From Caldimicrobium sp964493015 (GTDB lineage Bacteria > Desulfobacterota > Thermodesulfobacteria > Thermodesulfobacteriales > Thermodesulfobacteriaceae), in contig CAZBLU010000015.1 in assembly GCA_964493015.1 (NCBI GenBank), forward strand, positions 1 to 34,335: a DNA stretch of 34,335 bases, read 5' to 3'. The notes under the pieces were generated by a model. That model had not been told where the DNA came from, searched no databases, and saw only the letters and a list, made by a program, of their open reading frames with translations. This document shows, one piece after another, positions 24,922 through 33,410 of this stretch. Every line of letters starts with the position of its first letter. The stretch's first letter is position 1. Both the position numbers and the translations under genes were made by a program.

Positions 24922-25284
24922 ATGACCTTGAATGAAGCTCAATGTGGAGATCTCATTCTCATAAAGGAAATCAAGGGGGATGAGGATATCCTCAAAAAAA
25001 TTATGGCTATGGGCCTTCGAAAAGGCTCTCAATTTGAGGTCTACAGGAAATGTGGAAGAAATCTTTTACTGCGCAATGGCGCTAATCGCTTTATAATTAG
25101 TAACAAGCTTGCTGAAAAGATCGAAATTGAGCTTTTAGCCCGTAAGCCAGAAAACTGTGAAAATGTCTCCTGTAATTTGTCAGAGGATACCTGTCCTAAA
25201 GAGGAAGACTTCTGTATCCCCAAAAGAAAAAAAAAGGGCTGGGGCTTCTTCAAAAAGGTATACCCTTTCTTTGCTAAAGAGTAA
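24922..25284 (+). CDS. feoA: FeoA-like protein with four-cysteine C-terminal tail
   Basis: 120 residues. Residues 1-72 are an SH3-like FeoA domain: LNEAQCGDLILIKEIKGDE, then IMAMGLRKGSQFEVYRKCG and LLLRNGANRFIIS. FeoA is a small cytoplasmic partner of the FeoB iron transporter. Usual FeoA proteins are 75-85 residues; here about 45 more follow, containing C79, C84, C91 and C98 (pattern C-x4-C-x6-C-x6-C) and then a basic stretch KRKKKGWGFFKK. The tail could bind a metal or Fe-S cluster, or replace FeoC, which is absent. It lies 4 bp after fur and 5 bp before feoB. Confidence 0.88.
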   Translation: MTLNEAQCGDLILIKEIKGDEDILKKIMAMGLRKGSQFEVYRKCGRNLLLRNGANRFIISNKLAEKIEIELLARKPENCENVSCNLSEDTCPKEEDFCIPKRKKKGWGFFKKVYPFFAKE

Positions 25285-25289
25285 TCTCC

Positions 25290-27224
25290 ATGAAAAAACT
25301 TATCATCGTCCTTGTAGGGAATCCCAATGTAGGGAAGACAAGCATCCTAAATCATCTTGCTGGAACCAATTTGATGATTGGGAATTGGCCTGGGGTCACT
25401 GTGGAAAAAAGGTCAGGTAAAACCTTTTTCCAAGACTATGAGCTCGAGCTTGTTGATCTTCCTGGTATATATACCTTAGAGCAAGCCACCTCAGAAGATG
25501 AAAGCATCACTATTGATTATTTAACTAAGGGGCAATATGACCTCATTCTCCATGTGATAGAGAGCCCTCGCTTAGAGAGAGATCTTTATCTAACCACTCA
25601 GCTTCTTGAGCTCAAAAAACCCATGGTTATAGCCTTAAACATGATTGATGAAGCCCAAGCCCTCGGTATCTCCATTAATGAAAGGCGCCTTTCTGAACTC
25701 TTTCAAGTAAAGGTCGTTAAAACTGTTGGACGCACTGGGGAAGGGGTAAAGGAGCTTTTACCTGCCTTAGTAGAGACCTATGAAAAAAAACTCTTACCCC
25801 ACTTTGAAATCTTGAGTTTAAGCCAGTTACCAGGCTCAACTGAGGAAGACAAAAGACTTGCCTTAGTTAAGGGAATTTATGCAGAAATAGTAAGGAGAGA
25901 ATTTTTCCCAAAAAGGCCCCTAACTGAGATCTTAGATAACCTTTTACTCCATCCTGTTTTAGGTTTTTTCTTTCTCTTCTTTATCCTCTATTTTACCTTT
26001 AAACTGACCTTTGACCTTTCCTCTCCTTTTATAGACTTCATTGATGGCTTTGTCCAGGATTTTTTAGCTCCAGGTATATTGACCTTGTTAAAGAATTTAG
26101 AGGTGCCACTTTTCCTCTCTCGCTTGATAAGTGAGGCCTTTTTTGGGGGCTTAGGCATAGTCCTTTCCTTTGTGCCTCTTGTGGCAGTGATTTATTTTTT
26201 TCTCACCCTTCTTGAAACCTCTGGCTATCTTCCACGGGTAGCCTTTCTCATGGACCGTTTTACCCATAAGGTAGGCCTACATGGCCAAAGTGTCATACCT
26301 CTTATGCTTGGTTTTGGGTGTAATGTCCCTGCTATTCTTGCTACAAGAACCCTTCAGGACAGATTGGATAGACTACTCCTCATAGCTATGATCCCTTTTA
26401 TGTCCTGCTCAGCAAGGCTTGTAGTTTTTAGCTTCTTTGCCCTAACCTTTTTTCCCTATCCTGCCCTTTTGATTTTTGCCCTCTACCTTGTAGGAATACT
26501 CCTTGCTTTTTTGACCAGTATTTTTCTAAGGAAATCCCTCTTAAAGAAAGAGCTCTCCCATTTTGTAATGGACCTCCCCCCATATAGATTGCCCTCTCTG
26601 AAAGTGCTTTTCAAAATCGTCTTTCTTCATCTTAAAAATTTCATCGTCCGAGCTGGCACCATTATCTTTGCTCTATCGGTATTAGTATGGCTTGCCCTTA
26701 ATCTTCCTCCTGGGGTAGAGAAATTAGAGGATAGTGTTGCAGGTAAGGTAGGTAAAACCTTAGCTCCTCTCTTTGAACCCATAGGGCTTGGAGATTGGAG
26801 AATTACTACCTCCCTCATTCCTGCTTTTTTAGCCAGAGAGGCCATACTTAGTAATCTTGCCGTTATCCTAAAGGTAGAGGAAAAGGAAGAAGTAAGCTTT
26901 ACCTTTGAGGAGAAGGCCAAAGAACAGGTTACAAAGCTTTGGGTGGCTGTGAAAGAAAGCTTCTTTTCCCTATTTTCTCTCTATCCTAAAGCCTTATTAG
27001 TGGAAGAGGAAGAAAAGGGCTCGCTAAGAGGCGAGATCAAGAAGGTTCTCTCTCCTACCTCGGCCCTCTCTTTTCTTTTCTTTATTTTGATTTACAATTC
27101 CTGTATAGCTACCTTTGTGACCATGTGGAAAGAGGGCTCCCGCAATTTCGCCCTGGGATTTCTGCTCTACAGTTTCCTCTTAGCCTGGACTGTTTCTTTT
27201 ATAGTATATAAATTAGTTTCCTAA
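25290..27224 (+). CDS. feoB: Ferrous iron transport protein FeoB
   Basis: 644 residues. The N-terminal GTPase domain has G1 GNPNVGKTS (10-18), the switch-I stretch IGNWPGVTVEK, G3 DLPGIYTL and G4 NMID. A helical linker follows, then a polytopic membrane domain (from about 220) with two Gate-like regions, including FLTLLETSGYLPRVAFLMDR, VIPLMLGFGCNVPAILATR and LIPAFLAREAILSNL, which carry the conserved Cys and Pro of FeoB. It imports Fe2+ across the inner membrane. It is somewhat shorter than the Escherichia coli protein but has all core motifs. Confidence 0.95.
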   Translation: MKKLIIVLVGNPNVGKTSILNHLAGTNLMIGNWPGVTVEKRSGKTFFQDYELELVDLPGIYTLEQATSEDESITIDYLTKGQYDLILHVIESPRLERDLYLTTQLLELKKPMVIALNMIDEAQALGISINERRLSELFQVKVVKTVGRTGEGVKELLPALVETYEKKLLPHFEILSLSQLPGSTEEDKRLALVKGIYAEIVRREFFPKRPLTEILDNLLLHPVLGFFFLFFILYFTFKLTFDLSSPFIDFIDGFVQDFLAPGILTLLKNLEVPLFLSRLISEAFFGGLGIVLSFVPLVAVIYFFLTLLETSGYLPRVAFLMDRFTHKVGLHGQSVIPLMLGFGCNVPAILATRTLQDRLDRLLLIAMIPFMSCSARLVVFSFFALTFFPYPALLIFALYLVGILLAFLTSIFLRKSLLKKELSHFVMDLPPYRLPSLKVLFKIVFLHLKNFIVRAGTIIFALSVLVWLALNLPPGVEKLEDSVAGKVGKTLAPLFEPIGLGDWRITTSLIPAFLAREAILSNLAVILKVEEKEEVSFTFEEKAKEQVTKLWVAVKESFFSLFSLYPKALLVEEEEKGSLRGEIKKVLSPTSALSFLFFILIYNSCIATFVTMWKEGSRNFALGFLLYSFLLAWTVSFIVYKLVS

Positions 27225-27226
27225 AA

Positions 27227-28336
27227 GTGCTCCCTCCCCTTCTCTTTATTACCATTTTCTTTACTCTCTTTCTCCTTATGCATCTCTATTTTTATCAAAG
27301 ATCACCCAGAAAAAACCTCTACATTAAACTCCTCCTTCTTGGGCTTTTCCTTTCCCCTATTTTTATTCGGCTTTCTGACCAACACCTCTCTCCTAACCTT
27401 ACCTTTTTAATAGGATTTTGTAGTCTCTTTTGGATGGGCTTTCTCCTCTATTTTGTAGTCATAGACTTAGTCTTGCGCCTATTTATAAAGAGGCCCCATC
27501 TCTCTTTAATTTTGGCCTTCCTTTTATCCATATATAGCTATGTGGAAACACTCACCCCAGAGGTGCATTACATTACCATCTATTCCCCTAAGATTCCTCC
27601 TGGGAAGAGCTTAAAAATCTTACACATAAGTGATCTTCACCTCGGGCCTGTCATGGGCTTAGATAAGGTTTCACTGGTGAAAAGGGCCCAAGAAATATAT
27701 AAACCTGACCTCATTGTGAGCACTGGGGATCTGGTTGATGGAAATATGAAGAATAGGGCCTTTCTTGCCAAGGCCCTAAGAGAGATTGAGGCCCCTTTTG
27801 GAAAGTATGCCGTTTTAGGCAATCACGAATACTATAGAGGTCTGGAACCTGCCATAGCCTTTACGGAAGCGTCTGGTTTCATGCTCCTAAGAGGGGAAAT
27901 CTTCTATGTTACTCCCTATCTTATTATTGTGGGCCTTGATGACGACGATTGTCAATATTTTGGAAAATGTAAGGGGTCTCTTAAGGCGGTAGACCTTCTT
28001 AAGCCTCTTCCCCGAGATAAGTTTATCCTCCTTCTCAAGCATAAGCCAAAAATTGAGCCTGAGGCCATAGGGCTTTTTGATCTCATGCTTTCTGGCCATA
28101 CCCATGGCGGGCTCTATTATCCCATAGGAAAGTGGCTATTAAAGTTCCTCTTTGACTTGGAATATCCAGGATTTCATGTGCTCTCACCTTCGGGATACCT
28201 CTTTGTGAGCAAAGGCCTCGGAACAGGTGGTCCACCTATGAGATTCTTAACCCCTCCAGACCTTGTTATTATTGAACTTAAGGCAGGCCCATACTCCTAT
28301 CACCTAAACCGCCCAATCCCTTTAGATCTACCTTAA
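27227..28336 (+). CDS. Membrane-attached metallophosphoesterase (YkuE/YaeI-like)
   Basis: 369 residues. About four hydrophobic segments occupy residues 1-110 (LLFITIFFTLFLLMHLYFY and following). A calcineurin-like phosphoesterase domain follows with all metal motifs in order: HISDLHLG, STGDLVDG, LGNHEYY, LLKHKP and GHTHGG. Substrate is unknown; related proteins act on phospholipid or lipid A precursors, but nothing here decides this. The start is a GTG 2 bp after the feoB stop. The final 59 bp overlap the convergent lptD gene. The last residues (HLNRPIPLDLP) are therefore under constraint on both strands. Confidence 0.88.
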   Translation: MLPPLLFITIFFTLFLLMHLYFYQRSPRKNLYIKLLLLGLFLSPIFIRLSDQHLSPNLTFLIGFCSLFWMGFLLYFVVIDLVLRLFIKRPHLSLILAFLLSIYSYVETLTPEVHYITIYSPKIPPGKSLKILHISDLHLGPVMGLDKVSLVKRAQEIYKPDLIVSTGDLVDGNMKNRAFLAKALREIEAPFGKYAVLGNHEYYRGLEPAIAFTEASGFMLLRGEIFYVTPYLIIVGLDDDDCQYFGKCKGSLKAVDLLKPLPRDKFILLLKHKPKIEPEAIGLFDLMLSGHTHGGLYYPIGKWLLKFLFDLEYPGFHVLSPSGYLFVSKGLGTGGPPMRFLTPPDLVIIELKAGPYSYHLNRPIPLDLP

Positions 28337-30434
28337 AGTAAAACTTAGTATCCCTTGGCGTAATAGACATGCCCAATCCCAGTAGATAACAATCGTGTAA
28401 ATAGAGGGCCTCTATCTTTTGTTCGGAGGTCTCCTCCTTCAAGAGATTGCGAGAGACATAATACCTCAAGGCCAAGTTATTTCTAAAGAGATGGGCAAGA
28501 GCTAAAGTGGCTTGCCTTGTCTTCCAGGCCTCATCCTCCTGATAGGTAAAATCTATACTACTCAAGATATATTCTCTCAAGCTAAGATTTAGAGAGTGTT
28601 TTCTTAACCCGTAGCCATAAAAATTGTAGGCGGTGTCATAGCGTAGACTAAACCTTCCCTTCCACTGGGAAAGAACTTGCAGATAAAGGTCTGATAAGGC
28701 CCTATCTTCAGGCTTGGTCAAGAGGACAGATCTCTCTGCCTTGGTGAAGTCATACTGTTGATAGGCCTTAATGGCTAAGAAATTTCTCTGCGTGGGAAGA
28801 TTTATAAATTGCCAAATACCGTATTCTAAGGCCTTGGCCTTCTTGACAAGGTAATCCTCGTAAACAAAAAGGGGATTTTCCTCCCTTTTGGGAGTAATCT
28901 CCCTATAAAAGAAAGAGACATAGGGTTTTAAAACATGTTGAAACTTTAGCCCTTTAGCTTCCTCCCCAAAGGTATAGTGTTTAGAAAGCAGAGTATAGCT
29001 GGTAAAAGAGGCCTCAAAAAGATTTTGGTTCAGCCCTTTTTTAGTAAAGTTTCCCTCTTCCTCTAATAGGTAGAGAAAATTTTTATAATTTACTTTGAAT
29101 TCATTTTTTAGCACCTTATAGACGAAGGGATAGGCAAGTTCAAGATTTAGGCCCCATCTGTGTCCATAATAGTTCTCTTTTCTGTAGAAGTAGTGATAGT
29201 CAAGGGAGAGGGAGGGTAAAATTTCTCTAAAGGAAAAGGGTAAAAGATTGAGACGTAATTGGGCCAAGGGCTGAAGGACTTCCTTTTTATTTCCTGGACC
29301 TTCGTAATCCAAGTAGGCACTTTGCAAGCGGGTATAGAGGCTATTTCTTGTATATTGAAACCAAAGCTTAGAAGTGCGGTAATCTTGGCTTTTATCCTCC
29401 AAATCTCGGTTAAAGCGTTCCAGATAGAGCCCTTTTGCCCGATCAAAGGAGCCCTCACCAACATTAAACTCCTCTAAAAAATCCTTATCAGAGACAAAGT
29501 CTATATCCAAATGAAGGTCCCAGTTTTTCCCTGAGGCTATATCTATTTTTCCTGTAGCCCAGTAACGATTTTCAGGGACCTTGGTGGTAAGGTATTCCCC
29601 CCTTTTGGTATCCTCAAGGTAACGAACCTTAAATACCCCCTTAGTCTCATTGCTTAAGGCAAATTGATTTTCCAGATCCCAGAGAAGGCCTCTTTTAGTG
29701 GTATAGAGAGGGGCAATAGTAAAGTCAATTTGATCCGTAAGAGGGATAAAATAGGGAAGTTGTAAGCCCAGGCCAAGCCTATTTCCCTGGGATATGTTAG
29801 GAAATAAAAAACCCTTTTTTCGGGGTTCAAAGAGAGGAAGGCTCATTTTGGGGAGATAGACCTTTTGAGGAAGATATAAAAGAGGCACTCCTTTAGCCCT
29901 AAAATAGGTAGCCTTGGAAGAAGTATATCCCTCAGGAGTTAAAATTAAATCCCTTACCTCTACGCTCCAGGGAGGAAATTCTTCCCTTTCACAATCAAGC
30001 TCACAGGTTGTAATAAGAGCCCTTTGAGCAAAATACTCATTAAGGGCATTCTTTTTGAATTCCCAGGCCTTAAGCCTAAAACCCTCTTTCTTAAAAAAGA
30101 TGAAGACCTTGGAACTCATTAGTTCATTATTTCGCAAGTCAAAAAAGGCATGTTCTCCAAGAGTGGTAGCATTTTGGGAAAAATCAAAGAGTTTAAAGTG
30201 GAAAAGCTCTAAAAAGTCTCTTTTTCTATCATAAATTGCCCTTTGGGCATAGAGTAGATAGGTTTCTGCCTCAACTATAATATCCCCTTCAGCATATAGT
30301 TTTTCTCCACCTTGCAGTAGCTCCACTCTTTGTGCAGTAAATTCAAAGCCTCTGTCCTTGGGCAGGGCATAAGCATAATGAAAAGATAAAAGGATGACTA
30401 AAAAAATTGAGAGAGTAAGAAAACCTTTTGGCAA
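28278..30434 (-). CDS. lptD: LPS assembly outer-membrane protein LptD
   Basis: 718 residues. LptD is the outer-membrane translocon that inserts lipopolysaccharide, with LptE. A signal peptide (MPKGFLTLSIFLVILLSFHY, cleavage near AYA) is followed by the OstA/LptA-like jellyroll: AQRVELLQGGEKLYAEGDII and the family stretch TTCELDCEREEFPPWSVEV. A beta-barrel of alternating aromatic strands fills the rest. It is shorter than in proteobacteria but ends like a barrel (FYFKVDLKGLG). The tail GGLGDRSMGLP after the expected last strand may be an extension into the overlap with the phosphoesterase gene. It lies 20 bp after the ferritin-like gene. Confidence 0.85.
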   Translation of the reverse strand: MPKGFLTLSIFLVILLSFHYAYALPKDRGFEFTAQRVELLQGGEKLYAEGDIIVEAETYLLYAQRAIYDRKRDFLELFHFKLFDFSQNATTLGEHAFFDLRNNELMSSKVFIFFKKEGFRLKAWEFKKNALNEYFAQRALITTCELDCEREEFPPWSVEVRDLILTPEGYTSSKATYFRAKGVPLLYLPQKVYLPKMSLPLFEPRKKGFLFPNISQGNRLGLGLQLPYFIPLTDQIDFTIAPLYTTKRGLLWDLENQFALSNETKGVFKVRYLEDTKRGEYLTTKVPENRYWATGKIDIASGKNWDLHLDIDFVSDKDFLEEFNVGEGSFDRAKGLYLERFNRDLEDKSQDYRTSKLWFQYTRNSLYTRLQSAYLDYEGPGNKKEVLQPLAQLRLNLLPFSFREILPSLSLDYHYFYRKENYYGHRWGLNLELAYPFVYKVLKNEFKVNYKNFLYLLEEEGNFTKKGLNQNLFEASFTSYTLLSKHYTFGEEAKGLKFQHVLKPYVSFFYREITPKREENPLFVYEDYLVKKAKALEYGIWQFINLPTQRNFLAIKAYQQYDFTKAERSVLLTKPEDRALSDLYLQVLSQWKGRFSLRYDTAYNFYGYGLRKHSLNLSLREYILSSIDFTYQEDEAWKTRQATLALAHLFRNNLALRYYVSRNLLKEETSEQKIEALYLHDCYLLGLGMSITPRDTKFYFKVDLKGLGGLGDRSMGLP

Positions 30435-30454
30435 GAGTGTAAAAATCTTATTTC

Positions 30455-30754
30455 TTAGGACTCTTCTTCCTCTACACCCAAGAGTTCTTCTACTTCCTCT
30501 CTTCCCTCCTCTAATTCTTCTACCTGCTCCTCATCCTTTCTAAGAAGGAGGGCCATAAATTCTCCCACGTGGGTTTTCTCCTCTCTGGCCACATCAAGAA
30601 GAATTGCCCTTAGGCCTTCGTCTTCGGTAAGGGCTGCAAGCTGTTCATAGAGATTAATAGCATCAAGTTCCGCCATAATGGCAATTCTTAGGATCTGCCT
30701 ATCCAGGTCTTCCTCATCAATTCTATCGAGGTCAAAGGGAATAGATGAAAGCAT
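30455..30754 (-). CDS. EncFtn-like encapsulin-associated ferritin-like protein, no encapsulin nearby
   Basis: 99 residues. The helical core ILRIAIMAELDAINLYEQLA plus AILLDVAREEKTHVGEFMALL is very like the ferritin-like domain fused to the N-terminus of the Pyrococcus furiosus encapsulin (recalled, not searched). E29, E59 and H62 have the same spacing as the metal ligands E32, E62 and H65 of Rhodospirillum rubrum EncFtn. This should be a ferroxidase that assembles as a ring of dimers and stores iron inside an encapsulin shell. The C-terminus is a Glu-rich tail with no recognisable cargo-loading peptide. No encapsulin gene is present in the window; lptD follows instead. A GAGGAGG ribosome-binding site and a strong promoter precede it. 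Confidence 0.88.
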   Translation of the reverse strand: MLSSIPFDLDRIDEEDLDRQILRIAIMAELDAINLYEQLAALTEDEGLRAILLDVAREEKTHVGEFMALLLRKDEEQVEELEEGREEVEELLGVEEEES

Positions 30755-30784
30755 GGCTTACCTCCTCTGAGCGATTTTATTTAA

Positions 30785-30813
30785 ATTATACAGGAAAGGC
30801 TCCCTCTTGACAA
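30785..30813 (-). promoter_or_regulatory. Sigma-70-type promoter of the EncFtn-like gene
   Basis: On the minus strand TTGTCA (30813-30808) and the consensus TATAAT (30790-30785) are 17 bp apart, followed by the start at 30754. A TTGACA on the plus strand (30807-30812), facing the tRNA gene, shares the same bases; no convincing -10 follows it. Confidence 0.75.
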
Positions 30814-30850
30814 GCTTCACTTTTGAGCTAATTTTAATATTGGTAATCTT

Positions 30851-30922
30851 TGGGGGATCGTCTAATTGGCAGGACAGTGGACTCTGGATCCACGAGTGGA
30901 GGTTCGAGTCCTCCTCCCCCAG
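30851..30922 (+). tRNA. tRNA-Gln (anticodon CUG)
   Basis: A full cloverleaf can be folded: acceptor stem TGGGGGA/TCCCCCA, D-stem GTC/GAC, anticodon stem GTGGA/TCCAC with loop CTCTGGA (anticodon CTG), variable region GAGT, T-stem GGAGG/CCTCC with loop TTCGAGT, discriminator G. The 3' CCA is not encoded (CAT follows), so it must be added by the nucleotidyltransferase. The U1-A72 first pair is typical of bacterial tRNA-Gln. Confidence 0.95.
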
Positions 30923-31002
30923 CATCAAGGTTCTTGAGGATACTCTCTGTTGATCCTTATAGCTTCGTTTACTCATAACATTATACTCTTTTAACATACC
31001 TT

Positions 31003-31657
31003 ATGAGGTTTCAACTTTCTCCTGATAAACTATTTCTTGAGAATTTTACTGCCTTTCTCAGTGACTTTCTACATATTCCACAAAAATTAGCTCTACTTAA
31101 AAAAGCTTGAGCTTTTGAGCTCTGGCAGGAAAAAAAACCTTGTTCTGGCTTCAGCTCCTTGATTGTGCTGGCTTTACGGAAAAACTTTTACGTACCTACG
31201 ACTGGCTCTTTTTGAATACCTACTTGAGCTCGTGGACTTTAAATATCATGAACTTCTCATGTTTGAGACAGGATACCAAGCGGAGAGCATACTCCTCCAG
31301 GCCTTTTCGGGAAATTTAGAGGATTTCCTCCTATTGGTTGAGGGAGCTATACCATATCGAGACAGGGAAGCCTATCTTAAATTTCTTGGTATGCCCCTGC
31401 TTGACTTTCTATTAAAAATCTCCGAAAAAGCAGAGCTTGTAATAGCTTATGGGAATTGTGCTACCCAGGGCGGCATCCCAGCAAGTTCTCCAAACCCAAC
31501 CTGTGCTATAGGGCTACCCACACTCCTTGGTCCGAAAAGAGTCATAAGTATTTACGGCTGTCCTGGAAAAAGTAAAACCCTTGTTACCCTCTTGGCCTAT
31601 TATATACCTTTTGAAAAACTACCTCCCATGGACAAGGGAGGGCGTCCCATAATCTAA
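31003..31657 (+). pseudogene. Broken NiFe hydrogenase small subunit
   Basis: Pieces of a group 1/2-type small subunit are spread over three frames. MRFQLSPDKLFLENFTAFL starts at 31003 and meets a TGA at 31108. A second piece, LFWLQLLDCAGFTEKLLRTY (from about 31137), holds the first Cys of the proximal cluster motif but has F where the second C is expected (C-x-G-F, usually C-x-G-C). A shift in the run of eight A near 31130 would join it. A third piece starts near 31200: LVDFKYHELLMF, LLLVEGAIPY, YGNCATQGGIP and the GCPG motif. It stops at GGRPII, so the whole C-terminal half with the medial and distal cluster ligands is absent. The protein cannot work as an electron-transfer subunit. Confidence 0.88.
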
Positions 31658-31667
31658 AGCTTAATCT

Positions 31668-32860
31668 ATGAAAAAAGAAACCATAATTATTGAGCCCTTT
31701 ACCAGGATTGAAGGTCATTTAAGAGTGGAAATAGGGCTAAAAAAGGCCCAAGTAAGCAGTGCTCGCTTGAGTGGGATGATGTGGAGAGGCCTGTGGAGCT
31801 AATTCTTAAAGGTAAGACCCCTAAGGAAGCTACCACTATTGTTCAGAGAATTTGTGGAGTATGCCCTGTAGCCCATGCAATTGCCTCTTCCAGAGCTGTG
31901 GAGTCTGCCTATGGCTGGGCAATTCCTCCTTTAGCACAAAAAGTAAGAAATATCCTCACCGCTGTATCCACCATTCATGATCATCTGGTTCACTTCTATT
32001 TTATGAGTCTCCCCGATTGGATAAATCCCAAAGAGATAAAGAAAGCTAATCTTGAAAAGGCCTTATACTTAGGTCTGGATTTTTACAACACCTCTAAAGA
32101 GAATTTATCTGAGGAATTAAAAAATTATATGCATTATTTTGATAAATTAGAGAGAACGCCTTTTTTTAGAGGCCCTCACAAAGAGCATCCTGCCCTTAAG
32201 GCTTCCCCTGAAGAAGGACTTCTCCTTGTATGTCACTCTTTGAAGGCTCTCCAAGTACAAAGACTGGTGAATAAACTTATCAACATATTTGGTGGAAGCT
32301 CCCCTCATGTCCTCAGTATTACTCCAGGAGGGGTGAAAATCAAATTTGAAGGAAGAGGTGTGTCTTTCCTTGATCAAGAGATGTTCTCTCTTGCTGAGCA
32401 TCTCCTCAAAGAAGTTGAGTTCTACCTCTTAGATTATTATCTCAAAGATGCGCTCTTCTTAGGCAGAATCTATCCTGAGTGGTTTCACATTGGCTCTGGC
32501 CCTAAAAATTATCCTCTTTTTCCAGAATTTCCGAAAGCCTCCTTACTTGACACCGAAATTCTCCCTGGGGGTATAATCCTTGAAGACAAGGTGATTAAGA
32601 TTATTACAGGAGTAGACTACTCTTTACAAACGGACCTTTGGGAGGATATTTCTCATTCNNNNNNNNNNNNNNNNNNNNNNNNNNNNNNNNNNNNNNNNNN
32701 NNNNNNNNNNNNNNNNNNNNNNNNNNNNNNNNNNNNNNNNNNNNNNNNNNNNNNNNNNCTCAAAAATCCTCCTTTTAATTCTGTTTTAGGAAGACACATT
32801 GCCAGAGCTATTAAAAGTCTTCTCTATTTAAGGATTGCCAAGAGGGAGCTTCAGGAGTAA
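31668..32860 (+). pseudogene. Broken NiFe hydrogenase large subunit, with assembly gap
   Basis: The first frame gives the family start IIIEPFTRIEGHLRVEIGL and SGMMWRG, then a stop at 31800. The continuation is in another frame from about 31790 (VELILKGKTPKEA). It contains the L1 metal-ligand motif QRICGVCPVAHAIASSRAVE and the family stretch IHDHLVHFYFMSLPDW, then a 100-N gap, then SVLGRHIARAIKSLL. It ends in a TAA at 32858, before the C-terminal L2 motif (DPC-x-x-C) that supplies the other two Ni-Fe Cys ligands. After this stop the same frame stays open for only about 11 codons. With the small subunit also broken, this is a decayed uptake hydrogenase, though sequencing errors near the gap may account for part of it. 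Confidence 0.88.
32659..32758. other. 100-N scaffold gap in the hydrogenase large-subunit remnant
   Basis: A run of exactly 100 N, so the true length is unknown. Confidence 0.98.
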
Positions 32861-33410
32861 CAACTGCTTTTAGAAGAGGTCAAGTTATTAACATAAAGAT
32901 CAAAATAGCAGAATAAAAAAAGTAAGTCTTTAACATTTCTACCACACCAAGGACAACAGCCATATACAAATTGTAGAGAATCTTAGTATTAAGGGTCATC
33001 TTCAGGGCTACATTTCTTTACTTCACCCTAAAATGACCTACATCCCCTGCTTTAGCGCCCAGAGAAAGAGTTGTCTGAGCGCATAAAGAGGATTGAGATT
33101 TCTTGAAGCCTCTTTTCAAGATATATCTCAAGGTGAGCTCCTTAGATGAGATTTTGATGGCATTAGAGGAAGTAAAGAGATGCGATTAGGGCTGACAGTA
33201 TGCGTCTCTGTGTTTTAGCCTGGATACATATAACGGGTGTATGCTCTTATAAATGGTTAAAGGGGATCGTGAGAAAAATTTCACATTAACTTGAAAAATT
33301 TTGATGACGACAATAACCTAAATATTAGTTGCCATATGTTTTATATAGATGATTGTAAAATTAATTAATTAGTTAATTATACAAAGCTAAGCATACCAAA
33401 TGTTTTATTA
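32861..33410. other. 550-bp gene-poor region between hydrogenase remnant and AT-rich island
   Basis: No ORF with a recognisable product on either strand. The left part has stops in all frames and may be further hydrogenase-locus debris. A short minus-strand frame (32999-32880, 39 residues, hydrophobic) is probably chance. Composition drops sharply after about 33270, ending in TTAATTAATTAGTTAATTA (33361-33379). Confidence 0.5.

Noticed and set aside
30758..30997. 79-codon minus-strand frame over the tRNA gene
   Set aside because: It is the antisense of tRNA-Gln, a common artefact, and runs through the ferritin promoter.
32880..32999. 39-residue hydrophobic minus-strand frame
   Set aside because: Short, no ribosome-binding site, no recognised similarity, in a region full of stops.
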